Below are positions 24,882-47,897 of a stretch of DNA of 64,000 nucleotides, in pieces. The position numbers were made by a program, and so were the translations under genes. The notes below the pieces were generated by a model. It made no database searches, was not told the origin of the DNA, and was given only the letters and a program-made list of their open reading frames with translations. Each line of letters opens with the position of its first letter. Position 1 is the first letter of the stretch. This stretch comes from Panulirus ornatus (Eukaryota; Arthropoda; Malacostraca; Decapoda; Palinuridae), in contig NC_092250.1 in assembly GCF_036320965.1 (NCBI RefSeq), positions 10,030,903 through 10,094,902 of the forward strand, given 5' to 3'.

Positions 24882-25141
24882 AGAGAAAAGAACAGAAAAG
24901 CGCGTTGAAGCAGACAAAATGAGTGAGATGGCTACTGCTTGTGAATCGCCTCCAAAGAGTGTCCTTAAGTTTGATGATGACTCAGAATTTCCTCCAGTGT
25001 AAACAGTGCAGTTAGTAACTCTGGGACTTTCCCATAAATGAAAACATTTCTTCATGTCAGGTTTTGTGGGCTGAGAAAGCAGCTTATATTCAAATTATTG
25101 TTGCAAAACTATCTCAATAAATATCATCCAGATCTTTAGGC
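24882..25141 (+). CDS. Possible terminal exon of an unidentified host gene (C-terminal residues and 3' UTR)
   Basis: A plus-strand frame is open from the LINE boundary to TAA at 25000-25002. It encodes a charged stretch (KRTEKRVEADKMSEM) followed by ESPPKSVLKFDDDSEF. Base composition and amino-acid use differ sharply from the flanking repeats. An AATAAA signal lies at 25116-25121 in an AT-rich, non-repetitive 3' flank. It reads like the last codons and 3' UTR of a host gene, or of a processed copy, with a LINE inserted immediately upstream. The protein is not recognised. It is only about 40 codons, so chance is not excluded. Confidence 0.35.
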
Positions 25142-25752
<611 letters not shown>

Positions 25753-26098
25753 CAGAAGAAGGAGTCACGCGCGGAGTGCTCATCCTCCTTGAAGGCTCAG
25801 ATTGAGGTGTCTAAATGTGTGTGGATGTAACCAAGATGTGAAAAAAGGAGAGATAGGTAGTATGTGTGAGGAAAGGAACCTGGATGTTTTGGCTCTGAGT
25901 GAAAAGAAGCTCAAGGGTAAAGGGGAAGAGTGTTTTGGGAATGTCTTGGGAGTAAAGTCAGGTGTTAGTGAGAGGACAAGAGCAAGTGAAGGAGTAGCAC
26001 TACTCCTGAAACAGGAATTGTGGGAGTATGTGATAGAATGTAAGAAAGTAAATTCTAGATTAATGTGGGTAAAACTGAAAGTTGATGGAGAGAGATGG

Positions 26099-26107
<9 letters not shown>
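25753..26107 (+). mobile_element. LINE 5' fragment fused to a Penelope-like 3' end
   Basis: Starts at ACAGAAGAAGGAGTCACGCG (just after the usual ATG position). It encodes the first third of the endonuclease: [29 protein letters not shown] (the family has SETKL here) and [14 protein letters not shown]. At GTGATTATT (26099-26107), where the family goes on to GAYAP, the sequence switches to a Penelope-like 3' end. The reading frame stays open across the join into the TA tract. Confidence 0.9.
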
Positions 26108-26375
<268 letters not shown>

Positions 26376-26387
26376 TTATATTATTAT

Positions 26388-31176
<4,789 letters not shown>

Positions 31177-31185
31177 TTACCCCAT

Positions 31186-32345
<1,160 letters not shown>

Positions 32346-32353
32346 AAAAAAAA

Positions 32354-33560
<1,207 letters not shown>

Positions 33561-34093
33561 CCCTGTATATCATATATATTGATGAAACAATTCCATTTCG
33601 TATAGAATCTGGTTTCGCTTATATCGGTAAGAGAATACAATTTCAAAATGACAGTAGGGAACTAGTTGTGTCATTGTTGGGTCTTGCCAAGTCATCGGAA
33701 CAGTGTGATGGATAATGCTCATGAATATTCTTGGATCGTTCTAGGTGCATATAGCGATATGGAGAATCGACAATATCATACATGGAATCAATGTGTGCAT
33801 TCCAATTACCTGCGTGTCTCATACGGTGCGCACTAATGAAAAAGGACACATCAAGCCATATCACAAAGTATATTAGTAGTAAAATCATTATGGGAAGCTA
33901 ATGGGTTCATTTTTTGTCCCCATCTATCTTTGTATTACCGGTCTAATCTGATGTATTCGATCAGACAACATAGCCTGTGGTATCATCCCTTTGCCTACAA
34001 TCCTCAAATCAGCAGTACGTTAAGTAACAGGATTTTGATACTTAGAAATTATACTTCTTGCTTTTTACTTTACATATAAAGCAGATTAGTTAA
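33561..34093. other. Single-copy-like region
   Basis: Non-repetitive, about 60% AT. It holds one minus-strand ORF (33643-33888) and runs into the second assembly gap. No element motif was found. Confidence 0.6.
33643..33888 (-). CDS. Unrecognised 81-codon ORF with hydrophobic N-terminus
   Basis: Starts ATG with a hydrophobic stretch ([18 protein letters not shown]) that could serve as a signal or anchor. A His- and Asp-rich hydrophilic part ([29 protein letters not shown]) follows, then LLSF-TGA. No family is recognised. It lies in single-copy-like DNA without neighbouring coding evidence, so it may be a chance ORF. Confidence 0.2.
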   Translation of the reverse strand: MILLLIYFVIWLDVSFFISAHRMRHAGNWNAHIDSMYDIVDSPYRYMHLERSKNIHEHYPSHCSDDLARPNNDTTSSLLSF

Positions 34094-34193
34094 NNNNNNN
34101 NNNNNNNNNNNNNNNNNNNNNNNNNNNNNNNNNNNNNNNNNNNNNNNNNNNNNNNNNNNNNNNNNNNNNNNNNNNNNNNNNNNNNNNNNNNNN
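34094..34193. other. Assembly gap (100 N)
   Basis: Exactly 100 N. The right side opens within a LINE 3' UTR. Confidence 0.99.
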
Positions 34194-34195
34194 CC

Positions 34196-34430
34196 ATATA
34201 ATGTGTTACGGAGTGGCGACGACATGGATGAAGGCAGCTAGTATGAATATGTACATGTGTATATATGTGTATGTCTGTGTTTGTATATGTGTGTATACGT
34301 TGAAATGTATAGATATGTATAGTTGCGTGTGTGGGCGTTATGCTGTTTCCTTGGGCTGTTTCCTTCGGCTGTTTCCTTGGGCTATTTTGCTAACGCGAGA
34401 GACAGCGACAAATTATAATAGATAAATAAA
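34196..34430 (+). mobile_element. LINE 3' UTR fragment, long lineage, with local triplication
   Basis: Plus-strand 3' UTR end (GGAGTGGCGACGACATGG, ATGTACATGTGTATATATG, then GCGAGAGACAGCGACAAATT). The segment GCTGTTTCCTTGGG is present three times in tandem near 34346-34384 in place of one. The tail continues as ATAATAGATAAATAAAAG and then becomes a long TTA/ATA repeat. Confidence 0.85.
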
Positions 34431-35466
<1,036 letters not shown>

Positions 35467-38400
35467 TTTTTTTTTTTTTTTTTTTGCCGCTGCCTCCCGC
35501 GTTTGCGAGGTAGCGCAAGGAAACAGACGAAAGAAATGGCCCAACCCACCCCCATACACGTGTATATACATACGTCCACACACGCAAATATACATACCTA
35601 CACAGCTTTCCATGGTTTACCCCAGACGCTTCACATGCCTTGATTCCTTCCACTGACAGCACGTCAACCCCGGTATACCACATCGCTCCAATTCACTCTA
35701 TTCCTTGCCCTCCTTTCACCCTCCTGCATGTTCAGGCCCCGATCACACAAAATCTTTTTCACTCCATCTTTCCACCTCCAATTTGGTCTCCCTCTTCTCC
35801 TCGTTCCCTCCACCTCCGACACATATATCCTCTTGGTCAATCTTTCCTCACTCATTCTCTCCATGTGCCCAAACCATTTCAAAACATCCTCTTCTGCTCT
35901 CTCAACCACGCTCTTTTTATTTCCACACATCTCTTTTTCCCTTACGTTACTTACTCGATCAAACCACCTCACACCACACATTGTCCTCAAACATCTCATT
36001 TCCAGCACATCCATCCTCCTGCGCACAACTCTATCCATAGCCCACGCCTCGCAACCATACAACATTGTTGGAACCACTATTCCTTCAAACATACCCATTT
36101 TTGCTTTTCGAGATAATGTTCTCGACTTCCACACATTCTTCAAGGCTCCCAGAATTTTCGCCCCCTCCCCCACCCTATGATCCACTTCCGCTTCCATGGT
36201 TCCATCCGCTGCCAGATCCACTCCCAGATATCTAAAACACTTCACTTCCTCCAGTTTTTCTCCATTCAAACTCACCTCCCAATTGACTTGACCCTCAACC
36301 CTACTGTACCTAATAACCTTGCTCTTATTCACATTTACTCTTAACTTTCTTCTTTCACACACTTTACCAAACTCAGTCACCAGCTTCTGCAGTTTCTCAC
36401 ATGAATCAGCCACCAGCGCTCTATCATCAGCGAACAACAACTGACTCACTTCCCAGGCTCTCTCATCCCCAACAGACTTCATACTTGCCCCTCTTTCCAA
36501 AACTCTTGAATTTACCTCCCTAACAACCCCATCCATAAACAAACTAAACAACCTTGGAGACATCACACACCCCTGCCGCAAACCTACATTCACTGAGAAC
36601 CAATCACTTTCCTCTCTTCCTACACGTACACATGCCTTACATCCTCGATAAAAACTTTTCACTGCTTCCAACAACTTGCCTCCCACACCATATATTCTTA
36701 ATACCTTCCACAGAGCATCTCTATCAACTCTATCATATGCCTTCTCCAGATCCATAAATGCTACAAACAAATCCATTTGCTTTTCTAAGTATTTCTCACA
36801 TACATTCTTCAAAGCAAACACCTGATCCACACATCCTCTACCACTTCTGAAACCACACTGCTCTTCCCCAATCTGATGCTCTGTACATGCCTTCACCCTC
36901 TCAATCAATACCCTCCCATATAATCTACCAGGAATACTCAACAAACTTATACCTCTGTAATTTGAGCACTCACTCTTATCCCCTTTGCCTTTGTACAATG
37001 GCACTATGCACGCATTCCGCCAATCCTCAGGCACCTCACCCTGAGTCATACATACATTAAATAACCTTACCAACCAGTCAACAATACAGTCACCCCCTTT
37101 TTTAATAAATTCCACTGCAATACCATCCAAACCTGCTGCCTTGCCGGCTTTCATCTTCCGCAAAGCTTTTATTACCTCTTCTCTGTTTACCAAATCATTT
37201 TCCCTAACCCTCTCACTTTGCACACCACCTCGACCAAAACACCCTATATCTGCCACTCTATCATCAAACACATTCAACAAACCTTCAAAATACTCACTCC
37301 ATCTCCTTCTCACATCACCACTACTTGTTATCACCTCCCCATTTGCGCCCTTCACTGAAGTTCCCATTTGCTCCCTTGTCTTACGCACTTTATTTACATC
37401 CTTCCAGAACATCTTTTTATTCTCCCTAAAATTTAATGATACTCTCTCACCCCAACTCTCATTTGCCCTTTTTTTCACCTCTTGCACCTTTCTCTTGACC
37501 TCCTGTCTCTTTCTTTTATACATCTCCCACTCAATTGCATTTTTTCCCTGCAAAAATCGTCCAAATGCCTCTCTCTTCTCTTTCACTAATACTCTTACTT
37601 CTTAATCCCACCACTCACTACCCTTTCTAATCAACCCACCTCCCACTCTTCTCATGCCACAAGCATCTTTTGCGCAATCCATCACTGATTCCTTAAATAC
37701 ATCCCATTCCTCCCCCACTCCCCTTACTTCCATTGTTCTCACGTTTTTCCATTCTGTACTCAGTCTCTCCTGGTACTTCCTCACACAAGTCTCCTTCCCA
37801 AGCTCACTTACTCTCACCACCCTCTTCACCCCAACATTCACTCTTCTTTTCTGAAAACCCATACAAATCTTCACCTTCGCCTCCACAAGATAATGATCAG
37901 ACATCCCTCCAGTTGCATCTCTCAGCACATTAACATCCAAAAGTCTCTCTTTCGCGCGCCTGTCAATTAACACGTAATCCAATAACGCTCTCTGGCCATC
38001 TCTCCTACTTACATAAGTATACTTATGTATATCTCGCTTTTTAAACCAGGTATTCCCAATCATCAGTCCTTTTTCAGCACATAAATCTACAAGCTCTTCA
38101 CCATTTCCATTTACAACACTGAACACCCCATTTATACCAATTATTCCCTCAACTGCCACATTACTCACCTTTGCATTCAAATCACCCATCACTATAACCC
38201 GGTCTCGTGCATCAAAACCACTAACACACTCATTCAGCTGCTCCCAAAACACTTGCCTCTCATGATCTTTCTTCTCATGCCCAGGTGCATATGCACCAAT
38301 AATCACCCATCTCTCTCCATCAACTTTCAGTTTTACCCATATTAATCGAGAATTTACTTTCTTACATTCTATCACATACTCCCACAACTCCTGTTTCAGG

Positions 38401-38787
38401 AGTACTGCTACTCCTTCCCTTGCTCTTGTCCTCTCACTAACCCCTGACTTTACTCCCAAGACATTCCCATACCACTCTTCCCTTTTACCCTTGAACTTCG
38501 TTTCACTCAGAGCCAAAACCTCCAGGTTCCTTTCCTCAAACATACTACCTATCTCTCCTTTTTTCACATCTTGGTTACATCCACACACATTTAGGCACCC
38601 CAATCTGAGCCTTCGAGGAGGATGAGCACTCCCCGCGTGACTCCTTCTTCTGTTTCCCATTTTAGAAAGTTAAAAAAATACAAGGAGGGGAGGATTTCTG
38701 GCCCCCCGCTCCCGTCCCCTCCAGTCGCCCTCTACGACACGCGAGGAATGCGTGGGAAGTATTCTTTCACCCCTATCCCCAGTGATA
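35467..38787 (-). mobile_element. Best-preserved LINE, full length, short-3'UTR lineage
   Basis: Complete minus-strand element of about 3.3 kb. It has the 5' head at 38787 (the ATCCCTGGGGAT motif reads ATCACTGGGGAT), a 5' UTR of about 127 bp and one ORF (38660-35664). A short 3' UTR of about 180 bp follows, with the end block GCAAACGCGGGAGGCAGCGG and a poly-A tail (T-run at 35467-35485). The 3' flank is ATT repeat and the 5' flank is TA repeat. It serves as the reference for the family. Confidence 0.95.
35664..38660 (-). pseudogene. LINE endonuclease-reverse transcriptase ORF with a single nonsense codon
   Basis: A frame of 998 codons from ATG ([13 protein letters not shown]) to VVYRG-TGA, interrupted only at 37602-37604 (codon 353), where GAA has become TAA after GSEWWD. 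APE-type endonuclease: LNVCGCN at about 23-29, SETK with Glu at 53, GAYAP at 122-126, GDLNAKV at 159-165, LLDYVLID at 226-233 and SDH at 254-256. [20 protein letters not shown] at about 553, motif [14 protein letters not shown] with Asp near 637, [10 protein letters not shown] near 693 and motif C FADD with Asp-Asp near 745-746 (the next residue is Arg in place of the usual Thr). C-terminal: [25 protein letters not shown] and [14 protein letters not shown]. No ORF1 or RNase H is seen. The layout fits RTE-like LINEs, but clade assignment was not tested. Confidence 0.92.
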
Positions 38788-39042
<255 letters not shown>

Positions 39043-40584
39043 TATATATACATATGAAAAATGTAAGAAACAATTTAGAAAACTGAAACTTCTAGCTTGA
39101 AATGAAATGAAAAAATGAATGTCACATAATGGTTCAACCTCTGGCTATGGAAAAGGAAATGTATAATCTATTTACACAAACGTCAATAGTAGTTCTCATC
39201 AATTTAACCGCTGTATCAATAAGCTTCAATGTTATTATTATCATTATCGTCATTATCATTATCATTACTATTATTATCATTATCATTATAAGTATCATTA
39301 TTATTGTTATCATTATAATTATTAACATTATTACAATTATTATCATTATTATTGTCATTATCACAATTATCATTATCATCATCACTATTACTACTGTAAT
39401 CATTATATACCCTTCTCCTTCTGCTACTGCTACCGTACTACTATTACTGCTAATATACTAATACTACTAATAGTGATAAAATTCTTATTATCATTGTTGT
39501 GATCATGAATATCATGTTATATATCACTTTCACTAGAACTATCATCATGATCTTCATTACCATTGTATCTATTGTGGTTAAAGTTATCCATTTTGTGCTT
39601 GACGGTATATCAACCATCCTGAAACTGCGATAACATTAACGTTTGCGTTATCGTTATATATCACTCGTCGCAACGTTAGTGTCATTGCCTCTGTTTATAC
39701 TACTTTCTCATCATCACAGATCTTCTCATCATAATCATCTTTCTTGTTTAACTCCAATTTTCATTAATTATCTCCATTCCTTTTTACGTCAGCTTTCTCG
39801 TCTTATCTTATAATATCAACAATTATCATCTGCATTCTTACAGACAATATTATGGCTCATAACTCAATTATCATTCTTTACCTTTCATCAGAACGGATAC
39901 CAGTAAGTTACGGTCTGAGGGAAGATATTGAGGAAGTTGCAAAAAATAAGGCGTGCGAAGATAAGAACGAATGGAGACGATTCATTAGGAGGCCGACGAC
40001 TAACAGACTAACAGGCATCTGGTGAAGCAGATGAGGATGAAATTCAATCGCTCATAGTGACGACGTCATCTCATTAGCAGGTCATAGATCTGAGATACAT
40101 ATATTACGTTCCAGTAGTCAGTAATTGGATGAATAAGGCCTAAGGATCTCCCAGATCTGGTTTCGGTGCACCGAACATCGTCGTAATTAATTGAATGTCT
40201 CTTGAGAGAGGCGTCAGCTGGGAGAGAGATGCTGGAGAAAAGAGAAGGAAGGGAAAGTGTAGAGAAAAATAAATGTGCAGGTCGTGTTTCTGTAAATGAA
40301 AACGGAAGCAGGGCATGATAGATACGTAGTGGATATATTAGTTGTATAACAGGAGTAAGAAGAAGTATGCTAAATGTAGAGTAATACTCTGCTTGTACCA
40401 GCGAAGCCGCATTACGCAGCCCAGATGGTAAGCTACATTATTAGGAACAGGGAGTGGCCATGGGCTTTGGGCTCACCTTTTGCCGACTTCTACATGTGTA
40501 ATTACAAAAAAACCAAGTTCACCAAGACAGCAGCACCATCCATCCGACTTGCTGTACGATCATAAGGATCGCAGAACACCTAAA
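39043..40584. other. Single-copy-like region with an impure ATT/ATC block
   Basis: About 1.5 kb. An impure ATT/ATC repeat lies at about 39232-39405. The rest is mixed sequence with one ORF of interest at 39852-40025. No member of the LINE, short-element or Penelope families is recognised before about 40585. Confidence 0.6.
39852..40025 (+). CDS. 57-codon ORF resembling the C-terminal end of another LINE
   Basis: ATG-started frame ending in TGA at 40023-40025. Its second half, LREDIEEVAKNKACEDKNEW then RRFIRRPTTNRLTG, has the pattern of a charged helix, a Trp and an Arg-rich end common at the C-termini of APE-type LINE polyproteins. It differs from the main family here. It may be an old fragment of a different LINE, or chance. 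Confidence 0.25.
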   Translation: MAHNSIIILYLSSERIPVSYGLREDIEEVAKNKACEDKNEWRRFIRRPTTNRLTGIW

Positions 40585-41155
40585 GACACTAAAGAAAGCT
40601 ATCGAAGAAACATCTCTCCTGAGCTTGACTTATGCGTTGTATGTGGATAACAAGATCCCTGTTCGTGATGTCGACAGCCAGCTTCATAACGGTGAATCCC
40701 AATCTAGTGTGTACCGTTAGTCTATTAGTTTGGGCAGGTAAAGCGAGTGGCCTCAGAGGTACAAATTGCTAATACAAATACCTAAAATAATCAAATGCTT
40801 TGTTAAGTCATGTTAAGAATGGCTGGAGCATTGTACTTGACTAGAGTAACGCAAATCCAGTTATGAACTGTAACTCCTTTACCACGAGAAATGTCATTCA
40901 ACCTCTTGTTCTTAAATACACAAAGAATTGCAATATTGATATTAATGAAGATCTATACCAGTTGGATACCTTTGTCGTACGCAAAATTGGTGAACGGTTC
41001 CCTTTTCTGTCTACATAATAAAAATCCTATAACAGACACGATGCCAGACCCGAACACCACCAACCCAAACACCAACAACCGGAAACACTTGTTTACCAAT
41101 GGCGTCTTAGCAAAATTTCCTCCTTGTATGTCATTTGACATATACTAGACGACAC
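40585..41155 (+). mobile_element. Old Penelope-like element fragment (RT end and GIY-YIG end)
   Basis: Two patches read like Penelope-like protein. The first, at about 40590-40720, contains IEETSLLSLTYALYVDNKIP and SSVYR; I recall this as the region after the RT active site, where a VDN-IP pattern precedes VYRKPT. The second, at about 40885-41000, contains VLKYTKNCNIDINEDLYQLD and TFVVRKI, matching KYTKNYNLNISDGL of the copy at 59637-60541. A terminal ACCAATGGCGTC motif follows near 41095. More diverged than the other copies. It is joined to a plus-strand LINE at 41156 without TA repeat. Confidence 0.65.
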
Positions 41156-41156
41156 G

Positions 41157-42136
41157 CGGAACTGAATCATAGGGTGGGGGAGGGGGCGAAAGTTCTAGAA
41201 GCGTTGAAAAATGTGTGGAAGTCGAGAACGTTATATTGGAAAGCAAAGATGGGTATGGTTGAAGGAATAGTGGTTCCAACAATGTTACATGGTTGCGAAG
41301 CGTGATCTATAGATAGAGTTGTGCGAAGAACGTTGGATGTGCCGGAAATGAGATGTTTTAGGACAATATGTATTATGAGGTGGTTTGATCGAATAAGTAA
41401 TGAATGGGTAGGGGAGATGTGTGGTAATATAAAGAGTGTGGCTGAGAGAGCACAAAAGGGTGTTTTGAAAATGTTTGGTCACATGAAGACAATGAGTGAG
41501 GAGAGATTGACAAAGAGGATATATGTGTCAGAGGTAGAGGGAACGAGGAGAAGTGGGAGACCAAATTGGAGGTAGAAAGATGGAGTGAAAAAAATTTTGA
41601 GTGATCGAGGCCTGAACATGCAGGAGGGTGAAAGGCGCGCAAGGAATAGAGTGAATTTGAAAGATGTGGTATATCAGGGTCGACGTGCTGTCAATGGATT
41701 GAACCAGGGCTATGAAGCGTCTGGGGTAAACCATGGTAAGTTTTATAGGGCCTGGATGTGGAAAGGGAGCTGTGGTATCAGTGCATAATACATGACAGCT
41801 AGAGATTGTGTGAATGAGAGTGGCCTGTGTTGTCTTTTAATAGCGCTACCTCGCACATATGCGGGGGGAGGGGGTTGTCATTTCATGTGTGGTGGGGTGG
41901 CGACGAGAATGAATAAGGGCAAAAATATGAATTATGTACATGTGTATATATCCATATGTCTGTGTGTGTATATATATATATATATATGTATACGTTAAGA
42001 TATATAGGTATGTATATGTGCGTGTTTGGACGTGTATCTATATACATATGTATGTGGGTGGGTTCAACCACTCTCTAGTCTATTTTCTTGCGCTACCTCG
42101 CTAACGCGGGAGACAGCAACAAAGTATCGTAAATAG
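41157..42136 (+). mobile_element. LINE 3' part, long-3'UTR lineage, decayed
   Basis: Starts at [20 protein letters not shown] directly against Penelope-like sequence. The C-terminal region is open at 41321-41575 (LDVPEMRCFRTICIM, VERA-like region, GRPNWR), then a stop at WKD. The ORF end has lost a base (CAGGGCTATGAAG in place of CAGGGCATGTGAAG). The 3' UTR is complete, with both GCGCTACCTCGC motifs. The tail faces that of the next LINE about 30 bp away. Confidence 0.88.
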
Positions 42137-42162
42137 AATGAAATATATATTTCTTTTTTTTT

Positions 42163-44683
<2,521 letters not shown>

Positions 44684-44728
<45 letters not shown>
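44684..44728. repeat. (TA)n array
   Basis: Short TA array between the head of the minus-strand short element and the tail of the minus-strand LINE. Confidence 0.95.
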
Positions 44729-44730
<2 letters not shown>

Positions 44731-44736
44731 CTATTT

Positions 44737-47700
44737 ATTTTGCTTTGTCGCTGTCTCCCGCGTTAGCGACGTAGCGCAAGGAAACAGACGAAATAATGGC
44801 CCAACCCGCCCACATATACATGTATATATACACGTCTACACACGCAAATGTAAATACCTATACATCTCAATGTACACATATATATACACACACAGACATA
44901 TACATATATACACATGTACATAATTCATACTCTGCCTTTATTTGTTCCCATCGCCACCTCGCCACATATGGAATAACAACCCCCTCCCACCTCATGTGTG
45001 CGAGGTAGCGCTAGGAAAAGACACCAAAGGCCCTGTTCGTTCACACTCAGTCTCTAGCTGTCATGTAATAATGCACCGAAGCTACAGCTCCATTTCCACA
45101 TCCAGGCCCCACAAAACTTTTCATGGTTTACCCAATACGCTTCACATGCCCGGGTTCAATCCATTGACAGCACGTCGACCTCGGTATACCATATCGTTCC
45201 AATTCACTCTATTCCTTGAACGCCTTTCACCCACCTGTATGTTCAAGCCCCGATCGCTCAAAATCTTTTTAACTCCATCTTTCCACCTCCAATTTGGTCT
45301 CCCACTTCTCCTCGTTCCCTTCACCTCCGACACATATATCCTCTTGGTCAATCTTTCCTCACTCATTCTCTCCATGTGACCAAACAATTTCAAAACACCC
45401 CCTTCTGCTCTCTCAACCAGACTCTTTTTATTTCCACACATCTCTCTTACCCTTACATTACTTACTCGATCAAACCACCTCATACCACATATTGTCCTCA
45501 AACATCTCATTTCCAGCACATCCACCCTCCTGCGCACAACTCTATCCATAGCCCACGCCTCGCAACCATACAACATTGTTGGAACCACTATTCCTTCAAA
45601 CATACCCATTTTTGCTTGCCGACAAAATGTTCTCGACTTCCAAACATTCTTCAAGGCTCCCAGAATTTTCGCCAACTCCCCCAACCTATGATTCACTTCC
45701 GATTCCATGGTTCCATCCGCTGCCAAATCCACTCCCAGATATGTAAAACACTTTACTTCCTCCAGTTTCTCTTCATTCAAACTTACCTCCCAGTTGACTT
45801 GACCCTCAACCCGACTGTACCTAATAACCTTGCTCTTATTCACATTTACTCTTAACTTTCTTCTCTCACACACTTTACCAAACTCAGTCACCAGTTTCTG
45901 CAGTTTCTTACATGAATCAGCCACCAGCGCTGTATCATCAGCGAACAACAACTGACTCACTTCCCAGGCTCTCTCATCCACAACAGACTGCATACTTGCC
46001 CCTCTTTCCAAAACTCTTTCATTCACCTCCCTAACAACCCCATCCGTAAACAAATTAAACAACCATGGAGACATCACACACCCCTGCCGCAAACCTACAT
46101 TCACTGAGAACCAATCACTTTCCTCTCTTCCTACACGTACACATTCCTTACATCCTCGATAAAAACTTTTCACTGCTTCTAACAACTTGCCTCCCACACC
46201 ATATGTTCTTAAAACCTTCCACAGAGCATCTCTGTCAACTCTATCATATGCCTTCTCCATATCCATAAATGCTACATACAAATCCATTTGTTTTTCTAAG
46301 TATTTCTCACATACATTCTTCAAAGCAAACACCTGATCCACACATCCTCTACCACTTCGGAAACCACACTGCTCTTCCCCAATCTGATGCTCTGTACATG
46401 CCTTCACCCTCTCAATCAATACCCTCCCATATGATTTACCAGGAATACTCAAAAAACCTATACCTCTGAAATTTGAGCACTCACTCTCATCCCCTTTGCC
46501 TTTGTACAATGGCACTATGCAAGCAATCCGCCAATCCTCAGGCACCTCACCTTGAATCATACATACATTAAATAACCTTACCAACCAGTCAACAATACAG
46601 TCACCCCCTTTTTTAATGAATTCCACTGCAATACCATCCAAACCTGCTGCCTTGCCGGCTTTCATCTTCCGTAAAGCTTTTACTACCTCTTCTCTATTTA
46701 CCAAATCATTTTCCCTAACCCTCTCACTTTGCACACCACCTCGACCAAAACACCCTATATCTGCCACTCTATCATCAAACACATTCAACAAACCTTCAAA
46801 ATACTCACTCCATCTCCTTCTCACATCACCACTACTTGTTATCACCTCCCCATTATCCCCCTTCACTGAAGTTCCCATTTGCTCCCTTGTCTTACGCACT
46901 TTATTTACCTCTTCCAAAACATCTTTTTATTCTCCCTGAAATTTAATGATACTCTCACTCCAACTCTCCTTTGCCCTCTTTTTCACCTCTTGCACCTTTC
47001 TCTTGACCTCCTGCCTCTTTCTTTTATACCTCTCCCACTCATTTGCATATTTTCCCTGCAAAAATCGTCCAAATGCCTCTCTCTTCTCTTTCACTAATAA
47101 TCTCACTTCTTCATCCCACCACTCACTACCCTTTCTAATCAACCCCCCTCCCACGCTTCTCATGCCACAAGCATCTTTTGCGCAAGCCAACACTGCTTCC
47201 CTAAATACATGCCATTCCTCCCCCACTCCCCTTACCTCCTTTGTTCTCACCTTTTTCCATTCTGTGCTCAGTCTCTCCTGGTACTTCCTCACACAAGTCT
47301 CCTTCCCAAGCTCACTTACTCTCACCACTCTCTTCACCTCAACATTCTTCTTTTCTGAAAACCCCACAAATCTTCACCTTCGCCTCCACAAGATAATGAT
47401 CAGACATCCCTCCAGTTACACCTCTCAGCACACTAACATCCAAAAGTTTCTCTTTCGTGCGTCTATCAATTAACACGTAATCCAATAACGCTCTCTGGCC
47501 ATCTTTCCTACTTACATACGTATACTTATGTATATCTCGCTTTTTAAACCAGGTATTCCCAATCACCAGTCCTTTTTCAGCACATAAATCTACAAGCTCT
47601 TCACCATTTCCATTTACAACACTGAACACTCCATGTATACCAATTATTCCCGCAACTGCCACATTACTCACCTTTGCATTCAAATCACCCATCACTATAA

Positions 47701-47897
47701 CCCGGTCTTGTGCATCAAAACCACTAGCACACTCATTCAGCTGCTCCCAAAACATTTGCCTCTCATGATATTTCTTCTCATGCCCAGGTGCATATACACC
47801 AATAATCACCCATCTCTCTCCATCAACTTTCAGTTTTACCCATATCAATCTAGAATTTACTTTCTTACACTCTATCACATGCTCCCACAACTCCTGA

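Noticed and set aside
35705..36180. Pro/Ser/His-rich plus-strand ORFs of 110-160 codons that recur in many LINE copies
   Set aside because: They are antisense shadows of the LINE C-terminal region and stay open only because the sense codons lack certain reverse-stop triplets.
36554..36757. 67-codon antisense ORF ([13 protein letters not shown]) present at seven or more places
   Set aside because: It lies opposite RT motifs A to B and recurs because the LINE recurs. It lacks independent evidence, although its conservation is striking at first sight.
35664..38660. LTR retrotransposon or retrovirus
   Set aside because: No LTRs, protease, RNase H or integrase motifs. The endonuclease is APE-type and the tail is poly-A, so it is a non-LTR element.
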